From Hyphomicrobiales bacterium (GTDB lineage: Bacteria; Pseudomonadota; Alphaproteobacteria; Rhizobiales; Xanthobacteraceae), in NCBI GenBank assembly GCA_016201085.1, contig JACQDO010000498.1, positions 1 through 8,319 on the forward strand: a stretch of 8,319 nt of DNA, read 5' to 3'. Below, piece by piece: positions 1 to 6,398 of this stretch. The notes under the pieces were generated by a model that saw only the letters and a program-made list of their open reading frames with translations, searched no databases and was not told the origin of the DNA. A program made the position numbers and the translations under genes. Every line of letters begins with the position of its first letter. Position 1 is the stretch's first letter.

Positions 1-315
1 CAGGATGGTGTAGCCGTCCGGCTCGGCGCGCGCCGCGGCGCCCATGCCGATATTGCTGCCGGCGCCGCCGATGTTCTCGATGATGAAGGTCTTGCCGGTC
101 GATTGCTGCAGCGCGGCCGTCACCACGCGGCCGACCAGGTCGGACGGACCGCCGGGCGTATTGGCCACGATGACTTTGACCGTGCGATCCGGGTAGGCGG
201 CATAGGCCGAGCGGATTTTCAGGATCGCCGGCGCCGCGATGCCGGCGGCCAGCGCGGCGGCGCCCTCGATGATGCCGCGCCGCGACGGCGCCGAGCCTTG
301 CTTGAATATCGTCAT
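1..315 (-). CDS. Bug/TctC-family tripartite tricarboxylate transporter substrate-binding protein, N-terminal part
   Basis: Partial gene reading leftward; the C-terminal two thirds lie outside the window. The reverse-strand translation gives about 105 residues. It opens with a signal region containing S-R-R-G-I-I, then an Ala-rich hydrophobic stretch ending near SAYA-AYPDR, which resembles a Tat-type export signal with cleavage after an AYA-like site. The mature start shows Bug-family hallmarks: YPDRTVKVIVANTPGGPSD, then GRVV, then a segment with IIENIGGAGSNIG followed by A-R-A-E-P-D-GYTIL. Bug proteins are periplasmic binders of carboxylates that feed TctAB-type permeases, although many are orphans. 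Two ATGs lie in tandem (318 and 315). The GGGGAGG Shine-Dalgarno abuts the first ATG, so the second (315) is better spaced and was chosen. The gene is divergent from the decarboxylase operon, which suggests a related substrate. Family certain; ligand unknown. Confidence 0.9.
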   Translation of the reverse strand, partial: MTIFKQGSAPSRRGIIEGAAALAAGIAAPAILKIRSAYAAYPDRTVKVIVANTPGGPSDLVGRVVTAALQQSTGKTFIIENIGGAGSNIGMGAAARAEPDGYTIL

Positions 316-328
316 CATCCTCCCCTTT

Positions 329-402
329 CGTATACGGCTTTGTTTTTCCCATTAGCCCCGAAAGTAAGTTTAGGGTAAGCTATTGCGATCATTGGAGCAA
401 TG
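329..402. promoter_or_regulatory. Divergent intergenic region with two short palindromes, possible operator
   Basis: The gap between the leftward solute-binding gene and the rightward decarboxylase operon must hold both promoters. It contains the perfect palindrome CGTATACG (329-336), immediately upstream of the solute-binding gene's Shine-Dalgarno, and the inverted repeat CATTG-GAG-CAATG (390-402). A GTATAC core is common in GntR-family operators, and such regulators often control Bug-associated catabolic genes, but no regulator gene is visible here. Assignment as an operator is inference from symmetry and position only. Confidence 0.25.
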
Positions 403-491
403 GCGTTTGATGCGGCGGCTCCTCAGCCGTCCTCTGCCGCGCCGTCAATTCCATGATACGCGAGACGGCACTCAACCTGGTCGATTCCTCA

Positions 492-1043
492 ATGACCGAT
501 AACCAAACGCGAGCGGCGCCTCAGAAAGAGGGGGCTTGGCACGAGACCGTGCTGGCCACCCTCAAGAGCAACAACGTCAAGCTGATCACCTATGTACCCG
601 ACAAGGTGCTCACCCCGCTGATCAAGGCGCTGCACGCCGACGACTTCTTCACCACCTTCGCCACCACGCGCGAGGAAGAAGCGCTCGGCATCGTCGCCGG
701 CGCCTGGATGGGCGGCATGCGCGGCGCCGTGCTGGTGCAGACCTCGGGCTTTGCCACCCTGCCGAACGCGCTCGCCTCGCTGGCGGTGCCGTGCCAGATC
801 CCGGCGCTGCTATTCGTGTCCGAACGCGGCACGCTCGGCGAGTTCAATCTCGGCCAGGCCATGGTGTGCAAGACCATGCGGCCGGTGCTCGATGCGCTCG
901 GCCTGGAAAATCACACCATCACGCGGCAGGACGAGCTTGCCTTCATCCTCGACCGTTCGATCAAGCAGGCGGTAGCCACGCAGGCGCCGGTCGCCTTCAT
1001 CCTGTCGCCGCTGCTAACCGGCGGCAAAGTGTTCGCGCAATGA
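492..1043 (+). CDS. Thiamine-diphosphate decarboxylase, alpha (PYR-domain) subunit, sulfopyruvate/phosphonopyruvate decarboxylase type
   Basis: About 183 residues from this start, corresponding to the PYR domain only of a ThDP decarboxylase, as in split sulfopyruvate decarboxylase (ComD-like). The key feature is TTREEEALGIVAGAWMGG: one of these glutamates (probably the first, by alignment with phosphonopyruvate decarboxylase) would be the conserved Glu that activates the thiamine aminopyrimidine. It is followed by AVLVQTSGFATLPNALASL, the usual substrate-side segment. The active site would form at the interface with the beta subunit encoded immediately downstream, since the stop codon overlaps the beta start (ATGA). 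An in-frame ATG at 453 would add 13 residues (MIRETALNLVDSS). Neither start has a clear Shine-Dalgarno; 492 is preferred because MTDNQ leads straight into the domain. Sulfopyruvate is the usual annotated substrate, but phosphonopyruvate or another 2-oxoacid is possible. Confidence 0.85.
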   Translation: MTDNQTRAAPQKEGAWHETVLATLKSNNVKLITYVPDKVLTPLIKALHADDFFTTFATTREEEALGIVAGAWMGGMRGAVLVQTSGFATLPNALASLAVPCQIPALLFVSERGTLGEFNLGQAMVCKTMRPVLDALGLENHTITRQDELAFILDRSIKQAVATQAPVAFILSPLLTGGKVFAQ

Positions 1044-1666
1044 GCAGCCTTATGTCGCATAGCCAGACCGGGGCCGTCGGCGCCCACAATGCCAAAGTGA
1101 TGAACCGCTTCGATTTGACCAAGCGCGTGGTCGACAAGCTCAAGCGCGAGGAAGCGGTGATCGGCGGCATCGGCAACGCCAATTTCGATTTGTGGGCCTG
1201 CGGGCAGCGGCCGCAGAATTTCTACATGCTGGGCAGCATGGGCCTCACCATTCCGATCGCGCTCGGCGTCGCCATCGCGCAGCCAAAACGGCACGTGATC
1301 GCGCTCGAGGGCGACGGCTCGCTGCTGATGCAGCTCGGCTGCCTCGCCACCGTCGCCATGCTGCGGCCTGCGAACCTGACGATTGTTCTGTGGGACAACG
1401 GCCTCTACCAGATCACCGGTTCGCAGACGACCGCGAGCGCAACGACCGCCGATCTGGTCGCCATTGCGCGCGGCGCCGGCATCGCCGATGCCGCCTGGGC
1501 CGCCGACGAGGACGACTTCGATCGCCTGGTCGCCGCCGCGCTCAAGGACGGCGGCCCCAGCCTGATCGCCGCGCGCATCGACGGCAAGCCGGCGGTCGCC
1601 ACCACCGATCGCGATCCGGTGCAGATCCGCGAGCGCTTCATGCATGGGCTCGGCGTGAAGGGTTGA
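1040..1666 (+). CDS. Thiamine-diphosphate decarboxylase, beta (PP-domain) subunit, sulfopyruvate/phosphonopyruvate decarboxylase type
   Basis: A 208-residue protein holding the PP (cofactor-binding) half of a ThDP decarboxylase. The diphosphate/Mg2+ motif is clear: GDGS at residues 91-94 and the matching Asn in W-D-N-G-L-Y-Q at residue 120, with the usual spacing. Before it, F-Y-M-L-G-S-M-G-L-T-I-P-I-A-L-G (61-76) matches the conserved ComE/phosphonopyruvate decarboxylase segment. It would combine with the alpha subunit just upstream to decarboxylate a 2-oxoacid, giving an aldehyde such as sulfoacetaldehyde if the substrate is sulfopyruvate. The start at 1040 overlaps the alpha stop by four bases (ATGA), implying translational coupling; in-frame Met codons at residues 5 and 21 are alternatives. 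It ends 7 bases before the convergent fixJ stop, leaving almost no room for a dedicated terminator. Cytosolic. Substrate not determined by sequence. Confidence 0.88.
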   Translation: MSSLMSHSQTGAVGAHNAKVMNRFDLTKRVVDKLKREEAVIGGIGNANFDLWACGQRPQNFYMLGSMGLTIPIALGVAIAQPKRHVIALEGDGSLLMQLGCLATVAMLRPANLTIVLWDNGLYQITGSQTTASATTADLVAIARGAGIADAAWAADEDDFDRLVAAALKDGGPSLIAARIDGKPAVATTDRDPVQIRERFMHGLGVKG

Positions 1667-1673
1667 TCGGCGC

Positions 1674-2318
1674 TCAGCGCCCGCTTTTGCCGGCATTGTC
1701 GAGGATGCCCGATATCATCGCCATGCGCACCAGATCGGACAGGCTGTTGGCCGCCATCTTGGTCATCAGGTTGGCGCGATAGATTTCGACCGTGCGCGGG
1801 CTGATGCCGAGATCGAAGGCGATGGTCTTGTTGGCGTTGCCGACCACCAGGCCTTCGAGCACCTGCCGTTCGCGGTTCGACAGCGCCGCCAGCTTTTCGT
1901 TGATGTCGGCCAGCTCGGCTTTGCGTTTGCCGACATCGGCGTCATAGTTGAGCGCGGCGCGGACCGCGGCGAGCAGCAGATCGTCGTCGAACGGCTTTTC
2001 CAGGAAGTCGACGGCGCCGATCTTCATCGCCTCCACCGCGAGCGAAATATCGCCGTGGCCGGTGATGACAATGACCGGAAGATACGGATTGACCTCCTTG
2101 ACGCGGCGCAGCAGGTCGATGCCGGTGATTTCCGGCATGCGCACGTCGGTGATCACGCAGCCGGAGCGTATTTCCGGCAGAATTTCCAGGAAGGCCTTGC
2201 CCGACTCGAAACTGTGCACCGTGATCCCCGCCGTTTTCAGCAGGAACTCCAGCGACTGCCGGACCGCATCATCGTCATCGATGACATAAATGATCGGTTC
2301 AGGCTGCATCGTCGACAT
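1674..2318 (-). CDS. fixJ: Two-component response regulator FixJ
   Basis: A 214-residue response regulator. The N-terminal receiver domain has the acidic cluster D-D-D-D (14-17), phospho-acceptor Asp58 in ITDVRMP, Thr86 in VITGHGD and Lys108 in EKPFDDD. A linker helix (about 125-145) leads to a LuxR/NarL-type helix-turn-helix from about 147 ([12 protein letters not shown]...[18 protein letters not shown]). Length and motifs match FixJ. In the family, FixJ is phosphorylated by FixL at low oxygen and then activates fixK (and nifA in some rhizobia). The start overlaps the end of fixL by 20 bases and has an AAGGA Shine-Dalgarno five bases upstream, so the two are translated together. The stop converges on the decarboxylase operon with a 7-base gap. 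An ATG at codon 4 is an alternative start. Confidence 0.97.
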   Translation of the reverse strand: MSTMQPEPIIYVIDDDDAVRQSLEFLLKTAGITVHSFESGKAFLEILPEIRSGCVITDVRMPEITGIDLLRRVKEVNPYLPVIVITGHGDISLAVEAMKIGAVDFLEKPFDDDLLLAAVRAALNYDADVGKRKAELADINEKLAALSNRERQVLEGLVVGNANKTIAFDLGISPRTVEIYRANLMTKMAANSLSDLVRMAMISGILDNAGKSGR

Positions 2319-3804
2319 CCCCTTCCTTTACGACCGCGAGCGTGAAATGGAAAATCGTGCCGCCGCCGGGATTGGGCTCTACCCAGATTTTTCCGCCATG
2401 TGACTCGACGATGGTGCGCGATATCGACAGGCCGACACCCATGCCCTGGCGCTTGGTGGTGATGAACGGCTGGAACAGTTGCTCGGCGATCTCCGGCGCT
2501 ATGCCGGAGCCGGTATCGGCCACGCTGATCTGGACATGACCGTTTTCGGCTGGGGCGATGGTGACCATGAGGTCGCGTTTCTTCGACGTCTCCATGGCAT
2601 CCATCGAGTTGCGGATCAAATTAAGCAGCACCTGCTGGATCTGCACGCGGTCGGCGAACACCAGATCGACCCTGGGGTCGAACTGGAACTGCACGCGGAT
2701 GCCGCGGTCCTTGACGCCGACCAGCGACAGGGCGCTCGCTTCCTCGACCAGCTTGGTGACGCTTTCGACCCGCCGTTCGCTCTCGCCGCGCGAAACGAAA
2801 TCGCGCAGTCGCCGGATGATCTGCCCGGCGCGCATTGCCTGATCGGCGGCCTTTTCCAGGGCATCGCGCATGGTCACCGACTTCTCGTCGCCACCGCCCT
2901 CCAGCATGCGCCGTGTGCCTTTGAGATAGTTGGAGATGGCCGAGAGCGGCTGATTGAGTTCATGTGCCAGCGTCGAGGCCATCTCGCCCATCGCGGTCAG
3001 CCGGGAGATATGCACGAGTTCGGACTGCAATTCCTGCAAGCGCGCTTCAGTCATCTGCCGCTCGGTCAGGTCGCGGATGAAGCCTGTGAAAAACCGCTGA
3101 TCGCCCGATTTCATTTCGCCGACCGCAAGCTCCATTGGAAAGGTCGAGCCATCCTTGCGCTGGCCCACGACCACGCGTCCGATGCCGATGATGCGGCGCT
3201 CGCCGGTGCTCATGTATCGGTGCAGATAGCTATCATGGGCCTCGCGATAGGGCGCCGGCATCAGCACCTTCACATTCTGTCCGATCGCCTCGGCGGCGCG
3301 GTAATTGAACAGCCGCTCGGCGGCGCTGCTGAACGATTGCATGATGCCGTGGTCGTCGATGACGATCATCGCTTCCGGCACGGTGTCGAGGATCGATTGC
3401 AGGTGCGCTTCACGCGCCAACGCGTCGCGCGTCAGCAGGATCGCGCGCCGGCGACTGCGGTGCAGCAGTTCGCCGCCCCAAGCGACGCCGATGGCAATGA
3501 CAACGAAGGCGCTGCCGTTGACCAGCGCCGCGCGCGACAGCGTCGCCGGCTCGTGCATGACGAAGATTGCCGCCACGATGCTGAGCGTGGTCGCCAGCAG
3601 GCCGGGCCCGAGGCCGCCGATTCCCGCCGAAATCAGCACCGGCGGCAAAAAATACAAAAATATCGCGTCGTCGGGCACGAATGGAGAAAGCAGTGCACGA
3701 GCCGCCAAGGCGAGGGCGACCATCGTCGGGGCGACGCCATGGCGCCAAATTCGCCCACGCTCCTCTGGCGAAAAAACGTCAGCTTTTACAATGGCTTCCG
3801 GCAT
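2299..3804 (-). CDS. fixL: Oxygen-sensing heme-PAS histidine kinase FixL
   Basis: A 501-residue sensor kinase. The N-terminus has four predicted membrane segments (roughly 24-40, 47-62, 67-84, 93-111), resembling the DUF4118 module. One PAS domain (about 132-250) follows, with the FixL heme signature: His190 in A-H-D-S-Y-L is the expected proximal heme ligand and Arg210 in IIGIGR the expected distal O2-pocket arginine. The kinase core carries phospho-acceptor His281 in LAHELNQP, N-box Asn399 in [11 protein letters not shown], the G1 box D-T-G-S-G (430-434) and a second glycine box (MGVGLS). At low O2, deoxy-heme relieves inhibition and the kinase phosphorylates FixJ. Length and the single PAS resemble the membrane-bound Sinorhizobium type rather than the soluble two-PAS Bradyrhizobium type. 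An AGGA Shine-Dalgarno lies five bases before the ATG. It is divergent from fixK. Confidence 0.97.
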   Translation of the reverse strand: MPEAIVKADVFSPEERGRIWRHGVAPTMVALALAARALLSPFVPDDAIFLYFLPPVLISAGIGGLGPGLLATTLSIVAAIFVMHEPATLSRAALVNGSAFVVIAIGVAWGGELLHRSRRRAILLTRDALAREAHLQSILDTVPEAMIVIDDHGIMQSFSSAAERLFNYRAAEAIGQNVKVLMPAPYREAHDSYLHRYMSTGERRIIGIGRVVVGQRKDGSTFPMELAVGEMKSGDQRFFTGFIRDLTERQMTEARLQELQSELVHISRLTAMGEMASTLAHELNQPLSAISNYLKGTRRMLEGGGDEKSVTMRDALEKAADQAMRAGQIIRRLRDFVSRGESERRVESVTKLVEEASALSLVGVKDRGIRVQFQFDPRVDLVFADRVQIQQVLLNLIRNSMDAMETSKKRDLMVTIAPAENGHVQISVADTGSGIAPEIAEQLFQPFITTKRQGMGVGLSISRTIVESHGGKIWVEPNPGGGTIFHFTLAVVKEGDVDDAA

Positions 3805-3950
3805 GCTTATCCTGCGAGCATAAGATCAATTTGCAACCAAAGCGCTAGTCCGGACGCCTCCGGTAAACCCCCTATGGAGATTATCTGAATTTCGAGCGCC
3901 AGACTCCAGCAGTATCCAAAACACATCGAATTTATCGAGGGCCAGTCGCC
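3805..3950. promoter_or_regulatory. fixL-fixK divergent intergenic region, expected to contain the FixJ-dependent fixK promoter
   Basis: This 146-base gap separates the divergent fixL and fixK starts and must contain both promoters. By family knowledge the fixK promoter is activated by FixJ~P. An AT-rich patch (GATTATCTGAATTTC, 3879-3893) follows CGGTAAACCCCCTATGG (3861-3877) and is the likeliest fixK promoter core, but I could not match a FixJ consensus with confidence. No TTGA-N6-TCAA box is present, so there is no visible FixK autoregulation. A GAGGG Shine-Dalgarno (3937-3941) precedes the fixK ATG by nine bases. Confidence 0.4.
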
Positions 3951-4643
3951 ATGCTCACTCAGACGTTGATCCATCGCGGAACTTCACGTCAGACGGCAGG
4001 CCGCACCGCCCGGCCACTTCCTCCGGTAGCAGCACATGCAACCGGCAACTCGGTCGAACTGATGGGCGCGCCCATGCCGTTCGCCCGCAACGCCGAAATC
4101 TACGGCGAGAACGAGCCGGCCGAATATCTCTACAAGGTCATCAGCGGCACGGTGCGTACCTACAAGGTGCTCAACGACGGCCGCCGCCAGATCGGCGCCT
4201 TCTATCTGGCCGGCGATATTTTCGGTCTCGAAGTGGGTAACGAACATACGTTTTCCGCCGAAGCCATCGTCGATTGCAAGATCCTGGTGATCAAGCGCAG
4301 CACGGTCGTCAATCTGGCCGCGCGCGAGACCGACGTCGCCCGCCAGCTCTGGGCGATGACCGCCAGCGAATTGCAGCGGGTGCAGGACCACATCATGCTG
4401 CTGATCAAGACGGCGCAAGAGCGGGTGGCCGGCTTTCTGCTGGAAATGGCCAAGCGCGCGCCCGACGGCAACGAAATCGACCTGCCGATGTCGCGCCAGG
4501 ACATCGCCGACTATCTCGGACTGACCATCGAAACAGTTTCGCGCACCTTGACGCAGCTTGAGAACTCCGCGGCGATCGCCGTGCCGAGTTCGCGCCGCAT
4601 CGTGTTGCGCAACCGGGCCGCACTGACCCGTCTGAATGCCTAA
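3951..4643 (+). CDS. fixK: Crp/Fnr-family transcriptional regulator FixK (FixK2-like)
   Basis: A 230-residue Crp/Fnr regulator very similar, from memory, to Bradyrhizobium FixK2 from the MLTQTLIH start onwards. An N-terminal extension of about 35 residues precedes a cyclic-nucleotide-binding-type beta barrel (about 36-120: SFAEA-like FARNAEIYGENEPAEYLYKV, then GTVRTYKVLNDGRRQIGAFYLAGDIFGLE). A dimerisation helix follows (about 125-165), then the helix-turn-helix (181-203) with recognition segment T-I-E-T-V-S-R-T-L. The N-terminal cysteines that hold FNR's Fe-S cluster are absent; the only cysteine is C109. Oxygen input therefore comes through FixLJ, not direct sensing. FixK dimers bind TTGA-N6-TCAA-type sites, and such sites lie before three downstream genes in this window. 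A tandem hairpin/terminator closes the gene. Confidence 0.96.
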   Translation: MLTQTLIHRGTSRQTAGRTARPLPPVAAHATGNSVELMGAPMPFARNAEIYGENEPAEYLYKVISGTVRTYKVLNDGRRQIGAFYLAGDIFGLEVGNEHTFSAEAIVDCKILVIKRSTVVNLAARETDVARQLWAMTASELQRVQDHIMLLIKTAQERVAGFLLEMAKRAPDGNEIDLPMSRQDIADYLGLTIETVSRTLTQLENSAAIAVPSSRRIVLRNRAALTRLNA

Positions 4644-4644
4644 C

Positions 4645-4677
4645 GCCGAACATCGTCCTCCCTGACTTTTGTTCGGC
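4645..4677 (+). terminator. Hairpin immediately after fixK (secondary, no U-tract)
   Basis: An 8-bp perfect inverted repeat, GCCGAACA (4645-4652) and TGTTCGGC (4670-4677), with a 17-base loop begins two bases after the fixK stop. There is no T-run, so it is more likely an mRNA 3'-end stabiliser or an accessory to the strong terminator just downstream than a terminator by itself. Confidence 0.4.
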
Positions 4678-4682
4678 TTAAC

Positions 4683-4716
4683 TGCCCCGGCACGGTTTGC
4701 CGGGGCATTTTTTTTT
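4683..4716 (+). terminator. Strong rho-independent terminator of fixK
   Basis: A perfect 10-bp stem, TGCCCCGGCA (4683-4692) and TGCCGGGGCA (4698-4707), with the 5-base loop CGGTT, is followed directly by nine T residues (4708-4716). This is a textbook intrinsic terminator 40 bases after the fixK stop. It isolates fixK from the CBS-BON gene, which must therefore have its own promoter. Confidence 0.95.
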
Positions 4717-4777
4717 GCGCGTGCGCCGACGCCTTGCAACGTAGCTGGACCCCGCTGCCGCCGCCGGAGTGGAAAAA

Positions 4778-4791
4778 TTGACGCAGTTCAA
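4778..4791 (+). promoter_or_regulatory. FixK/FNR box, distal, upstream of the CBS-BON gene
   Basis: TTGACGCAGTTCAA fits the FixK/FNR pattern TTGA-N6-TCAA exactly in both half-sites. Its centre lies 21 bp upstream of the centre of a second box, so both would face the same side of the helix. If the downstream box sits at -41.5, this one lies near -62.5, a class I-like position. Site by pattern; function inferred. Confidence 0.75.
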
Positions 4792-4798
4792 ATAGTTG

Positions 4799-4812
4799 TT
4801 GACCTGCATCAA
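4799..4812 (+). promoter_or_regulatory. FixK/FNR box, proximal, upstream of the CBS-BON gene
   Basis: TTGACCTGCATCAA fits TTGA-N6-TCAA exactly. It lies 53 bases before the ATG. A class II geometry (box centred at -41.5) would put the transcription start near 4847. A -10 element is not sharp: TATGCT (4830-4835) is the best hexamer but would place the box nearer than usual, and TATGCC (4840-4845) is weaker. Confidence 0.8.
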
Positions 4813-4865
4813 GGTCAAAATCGCGGTTTTATGCTTGCGTATGCCTCCAACGCTCGGAGGCTGCC

Positions 4866-5588
4866 ATGAAAGCCGAAGACGTGATGACCCGCGAGGTTAT
4901 CTCGATCGATCCGGATGCAACCGTTTTGCAAGCGGCGCGGTTGATGCTCCAGCATCATATCAGCGGCCTGCCGGTGATCGACAAAGACGGAAATCTGGTC
5001 GGTGTGCTGTCGGAAGGCGACTTCCTGCGCCGTCGCGAGACCAGGACCCAGCGGCAGCGCTCGCGCTGGTTGGAATTCCTGATGGGTCCCGGCCGCATCG
5101 CCGCCGAATATTCCCACTCGCACGGCAGCAAAGTCGCCGAGGTGATGACGACCGAGGTGCAGACCGTCGAAACCAATGCCGCGCTTGAAGATATTGTCGA
5201 TATCATGGAGCGGTACCGGATTAAGCGCGTTCCGGTGGTATGCGGTGGCCAGACGGTCGGCATCGTCACGCGCTCCAATCTCATGCATGCGATGGTCAGC
5301 CTGGCGCGCCAGGCGGAACCGAGTGCGACCGACGACGCCAGCATCCGCGAGCGGCTGCTGGCGGAAATGCAAAAAGAACACTGGGCGCCTGCGGCGATGA
5401 CCAATGTGTTGGTACACGACGGCGTGGTCGAGCTGTGGGGCGTGATCGTCGACGAACGCCAGCGCCAGGCGCTCAAGGTCGCGGCCGAAAACATTCCCGG
5501 CGTCAAGGCGGTGAAGGATCACATGGTTTGGGTGGAGCCGGGCTCGGGCATGACCATCGAGACGCCCGACGCGGCGCTGACGCATTAA
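4866..5588 (+). CDS. CBS-CBS-BON domain protein
   Basis: A 240-residue cytosolic protein with no signal peptide or membrane segment. It has a CBS pair: CBS1 about 1-58 (DVMTREVISI, then HHISGLPVIDKDGNLVGVLSEGDFLRR) and CBS2 about 90-142 (VAEVMTTEVQTVE, then YRIKRVPVVCGGQTVGIVTRSNL). A basic linker with W68-L-E-F-L-M-G (about 55-88) separates them, and a C-terminal BON domain (about 157-226; L-V-H-D-G-V-V-E-L-W-G-V and I-P-G-V-K-A-V) follows. CBS pairs usually bind adenine nucleotides, and BON is a small alpha/beta module often found in osmotic or envelope stress proteins. No enzyme domain is present, so a ligand-sensing adaptor role is likely but unproven. GGAGG lies five bases before the ATG. 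Two FixK boxes upstream point to induction at low oxygen. The Hsp20 gene follows after 139 bases. Confidence 0.92.
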   Translation: MKAEDVMTREVISIDPDATVLQAARLMLQHHISGLPVIDKDGNLVGVLSEGDFLRRRETRTQRQRSRWLEFLMGPGRIAAEYSHSHGSKVAEVMTTEVQTVETNAALEDIVDIMERYRIKRVPVVCGGQTVGIVTRSNLMHAMVSLARQAEPSATDDASIRERLLAEMQKEHWAPAAMTNVLVHDGVVELWGVIVDERQRQALKVAAENIPGVKAVKDHMVWVEPGSGMTIETPDAALTH

Positions 5589-5727
5589 GCGTACGAGCTT
5601 GCGCGCGCGAGGCGTCCGTGCACGAAGCGTTAGATTCGACAGCAAGAAAGAACGAGGTCGCAACAATCCGAGTTGACTACCGGCGCCGGCAAAGAACGGC
5701 GTCGTAATATGCAAGATGGAGGCTTCG

Positions 5728-6213
5728 ATGAACCTGAAATCGCTCATCCCGGTGGGGCGCGATCGTGGGATCGCGGCGCCGGCCAATCCGTTCATGTCCC
5801 TGCAGCGTGAAATCGACCGGCTGTTCGACGATTTTACCCGCGGCTTTCCGGCTTTTCCTTCCTTCGGCGCCGGCAAGTCGGAACTGCTGCCGAGCATGGA
5901 CGTGACCGAGACCGACAAGCAAATCGAGATCACCGCCGAGCTGCCCGGCCTCGAGGAAAAGGACGTGCAGATCAATGTCGCCGACAATCTCCTCACCATC
6001 CGCGGTGAGAAGAACGCGGAGAAAGAAGAGAAAGACAAAAACTATCGGCTGGTCGAACGCAGCTACGGTTCGTTCGAGCGCACGCTCGAACTGCCGGACG
6101 GCGTCAACACCGACGCCATCCAGGCCAGCATCGCCAAGGGCGTGCTCAAGGTGACGGTGCCGAAACCGGCGCCGGCGCAGAGCAAGAAGATCGATGTGAA
6201 GGCCGCTGCCTGA
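5728..6213 (+). CDS. Small heat-shock protein, Hsp20/alpha-crystallin family
   Basis: A 161-residue Hsp20 chaperone, probably an ATP-independent holdase that forms oligomers. The variable N-terminus includes NPFMSLQREIDRLFDDF (20-36). The alpha-crystallin domain (about 55-145) shows PSMDVTETDKQIEITAELPG, the acidic LEEKDVQI, LLTIRGEK and the diagnostic K-G-V-L-K-V-T-V-P-K near its end. A short tail carries K-K-I-D-V, matching the I-x-I/V motif that docks between subunits. The start at 5728 is chosen over the in-frame ATG at 5716 because GGAGG (5718-5722) sits five bases before 5728 and inside the longer reading. It shares strand and a short gap with the CBS-BON gene, so read-through from the FixK-driven promoter is plausible; I see no FixK box or clear RpoH promoter of its own. 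A GC-rich hairpin follows the stop. Confidence 0.95.
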   Translation: MNLKSLIPVGRDRGIAAPANPFMSLQREIDRLFDDFTRGFPAFPSFGAGKSELLPSMDVTETDKQIEITAELPGLEEKDVQINVADNLLTIRGEKNAEKEEKDKNYRLVERSYGSFERTLELPDGVNTDAIQASIAKGVLKVTVPKPAPAQSKKIDVKAAA

Positions 6214-6230
6214 TCGTCTGGGCAGCACGG

Positions 6231-6269
6231 AGGGGCGCGCCGTCGCGGGGAGCGGCGGCGCGCTCTTGT
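6231..6269 (+). terminator. GC-rich hairpin, possible terminator of hsp20
   Basis: GCGCGCCG (6235-6242) pairs with CGGCGCGC (6256-6263) around a 13-base loop. The stem extends outward to about 12 bp (6231-6267) with two G-U pairs. The following TCTTGTTGT is only partly T-rich, so termination strength is uncertain. It lies 17 bases after the hsp20 stop and suggests that the transporter is transcribed separately. Confidence 0.5.
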
Positions 6270-6321
6270 TGTCCGGCCGCCGCCGGCCTGCGACGTTTCG
6301 CCCTTTGATTTCAGGCGTTTA

Positions 6322-6335
6322 TTGATCTGACGCAA
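6322..6335 (+). promoter_or_regulatory. FixK-type box upstream of the SLC13 transporter
   Basis: TTGATCTGACGCAA matches the relaxed FixK2 pattern TTG(A/C)-N6-(T/G)CAA, with a perfect left half-site and a GCAA right half-site. It lies 63 bases before the transporter ATG. If centred at -41.5 the start of transcription would be near 6370; AATGCT (6357-6362) is a weak -10 candidate. The next gene boundary and the hsp20 hairpin upstream fit an independent promoter here. Confidence 0.55.
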
Positions 6336-6398
6336 TGCGTCGGATGCAAAATAGTGAATGCTTCAAGCCGAAGCTCGAAATCCGATCAGGAGGACATT

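Noticed and set aside
537..556. Sigma-54 promoter-like TGGCAC
   Set aside because: The -12 element does not match (no TTGC at the right spacing) and the sequence lies inside the decarboxylase alpha coding region.
536..1039. Fusion of the beta decarboxylase subunit to an upstream in-frame N-terminal extension
   Set aside because: The frame stays open upstream of 1040, but the translation there is Arg/His-rich shadow of the alpha subunit; the ATGA overlap marks the true beta start.
2479..3888. Long plus-strand ORF opposite fixL
   Set aside because: Low-complexity antisense reading; FixL on the minus strand is unambiguous.
3861..3893. A defined FixJ binding site in the fixK promoter
   Set aside because: A FixJ site is expected here from known biology, but I could not match GTAAACCCCCTATGG confidently to a FixJ consensus, so only the region is annotated.
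4669..4869. Small ORF of 66 codons downstream of fixK
   Set aside because: It runs through the intrinsic terminator and both FixK boxes and resembles no protein family.
5589..5727. ROSE-type RNA thermometer or RpoH promoter upstream of hsp20
   Set aside because: Rhizobial Hsp20 genes often have ROSE leaders, but I see no pyrimidine-rich UUGCU-like segment placed to pair with the GGAGG Shine-Dalgarno. There is also no convincing CTTG...CCTATnT promoter. TTGACT (5673) and TAATAT (5705) are 26 bases apart, too far for a sigma-70 promoter.
5589..5727. FixK box for hsp20
   Set aside because: No TTG(A/C)-N6-(T/G)CAA match in this gap; the TTGACT at 5673 has no right half-site at the needed distance.
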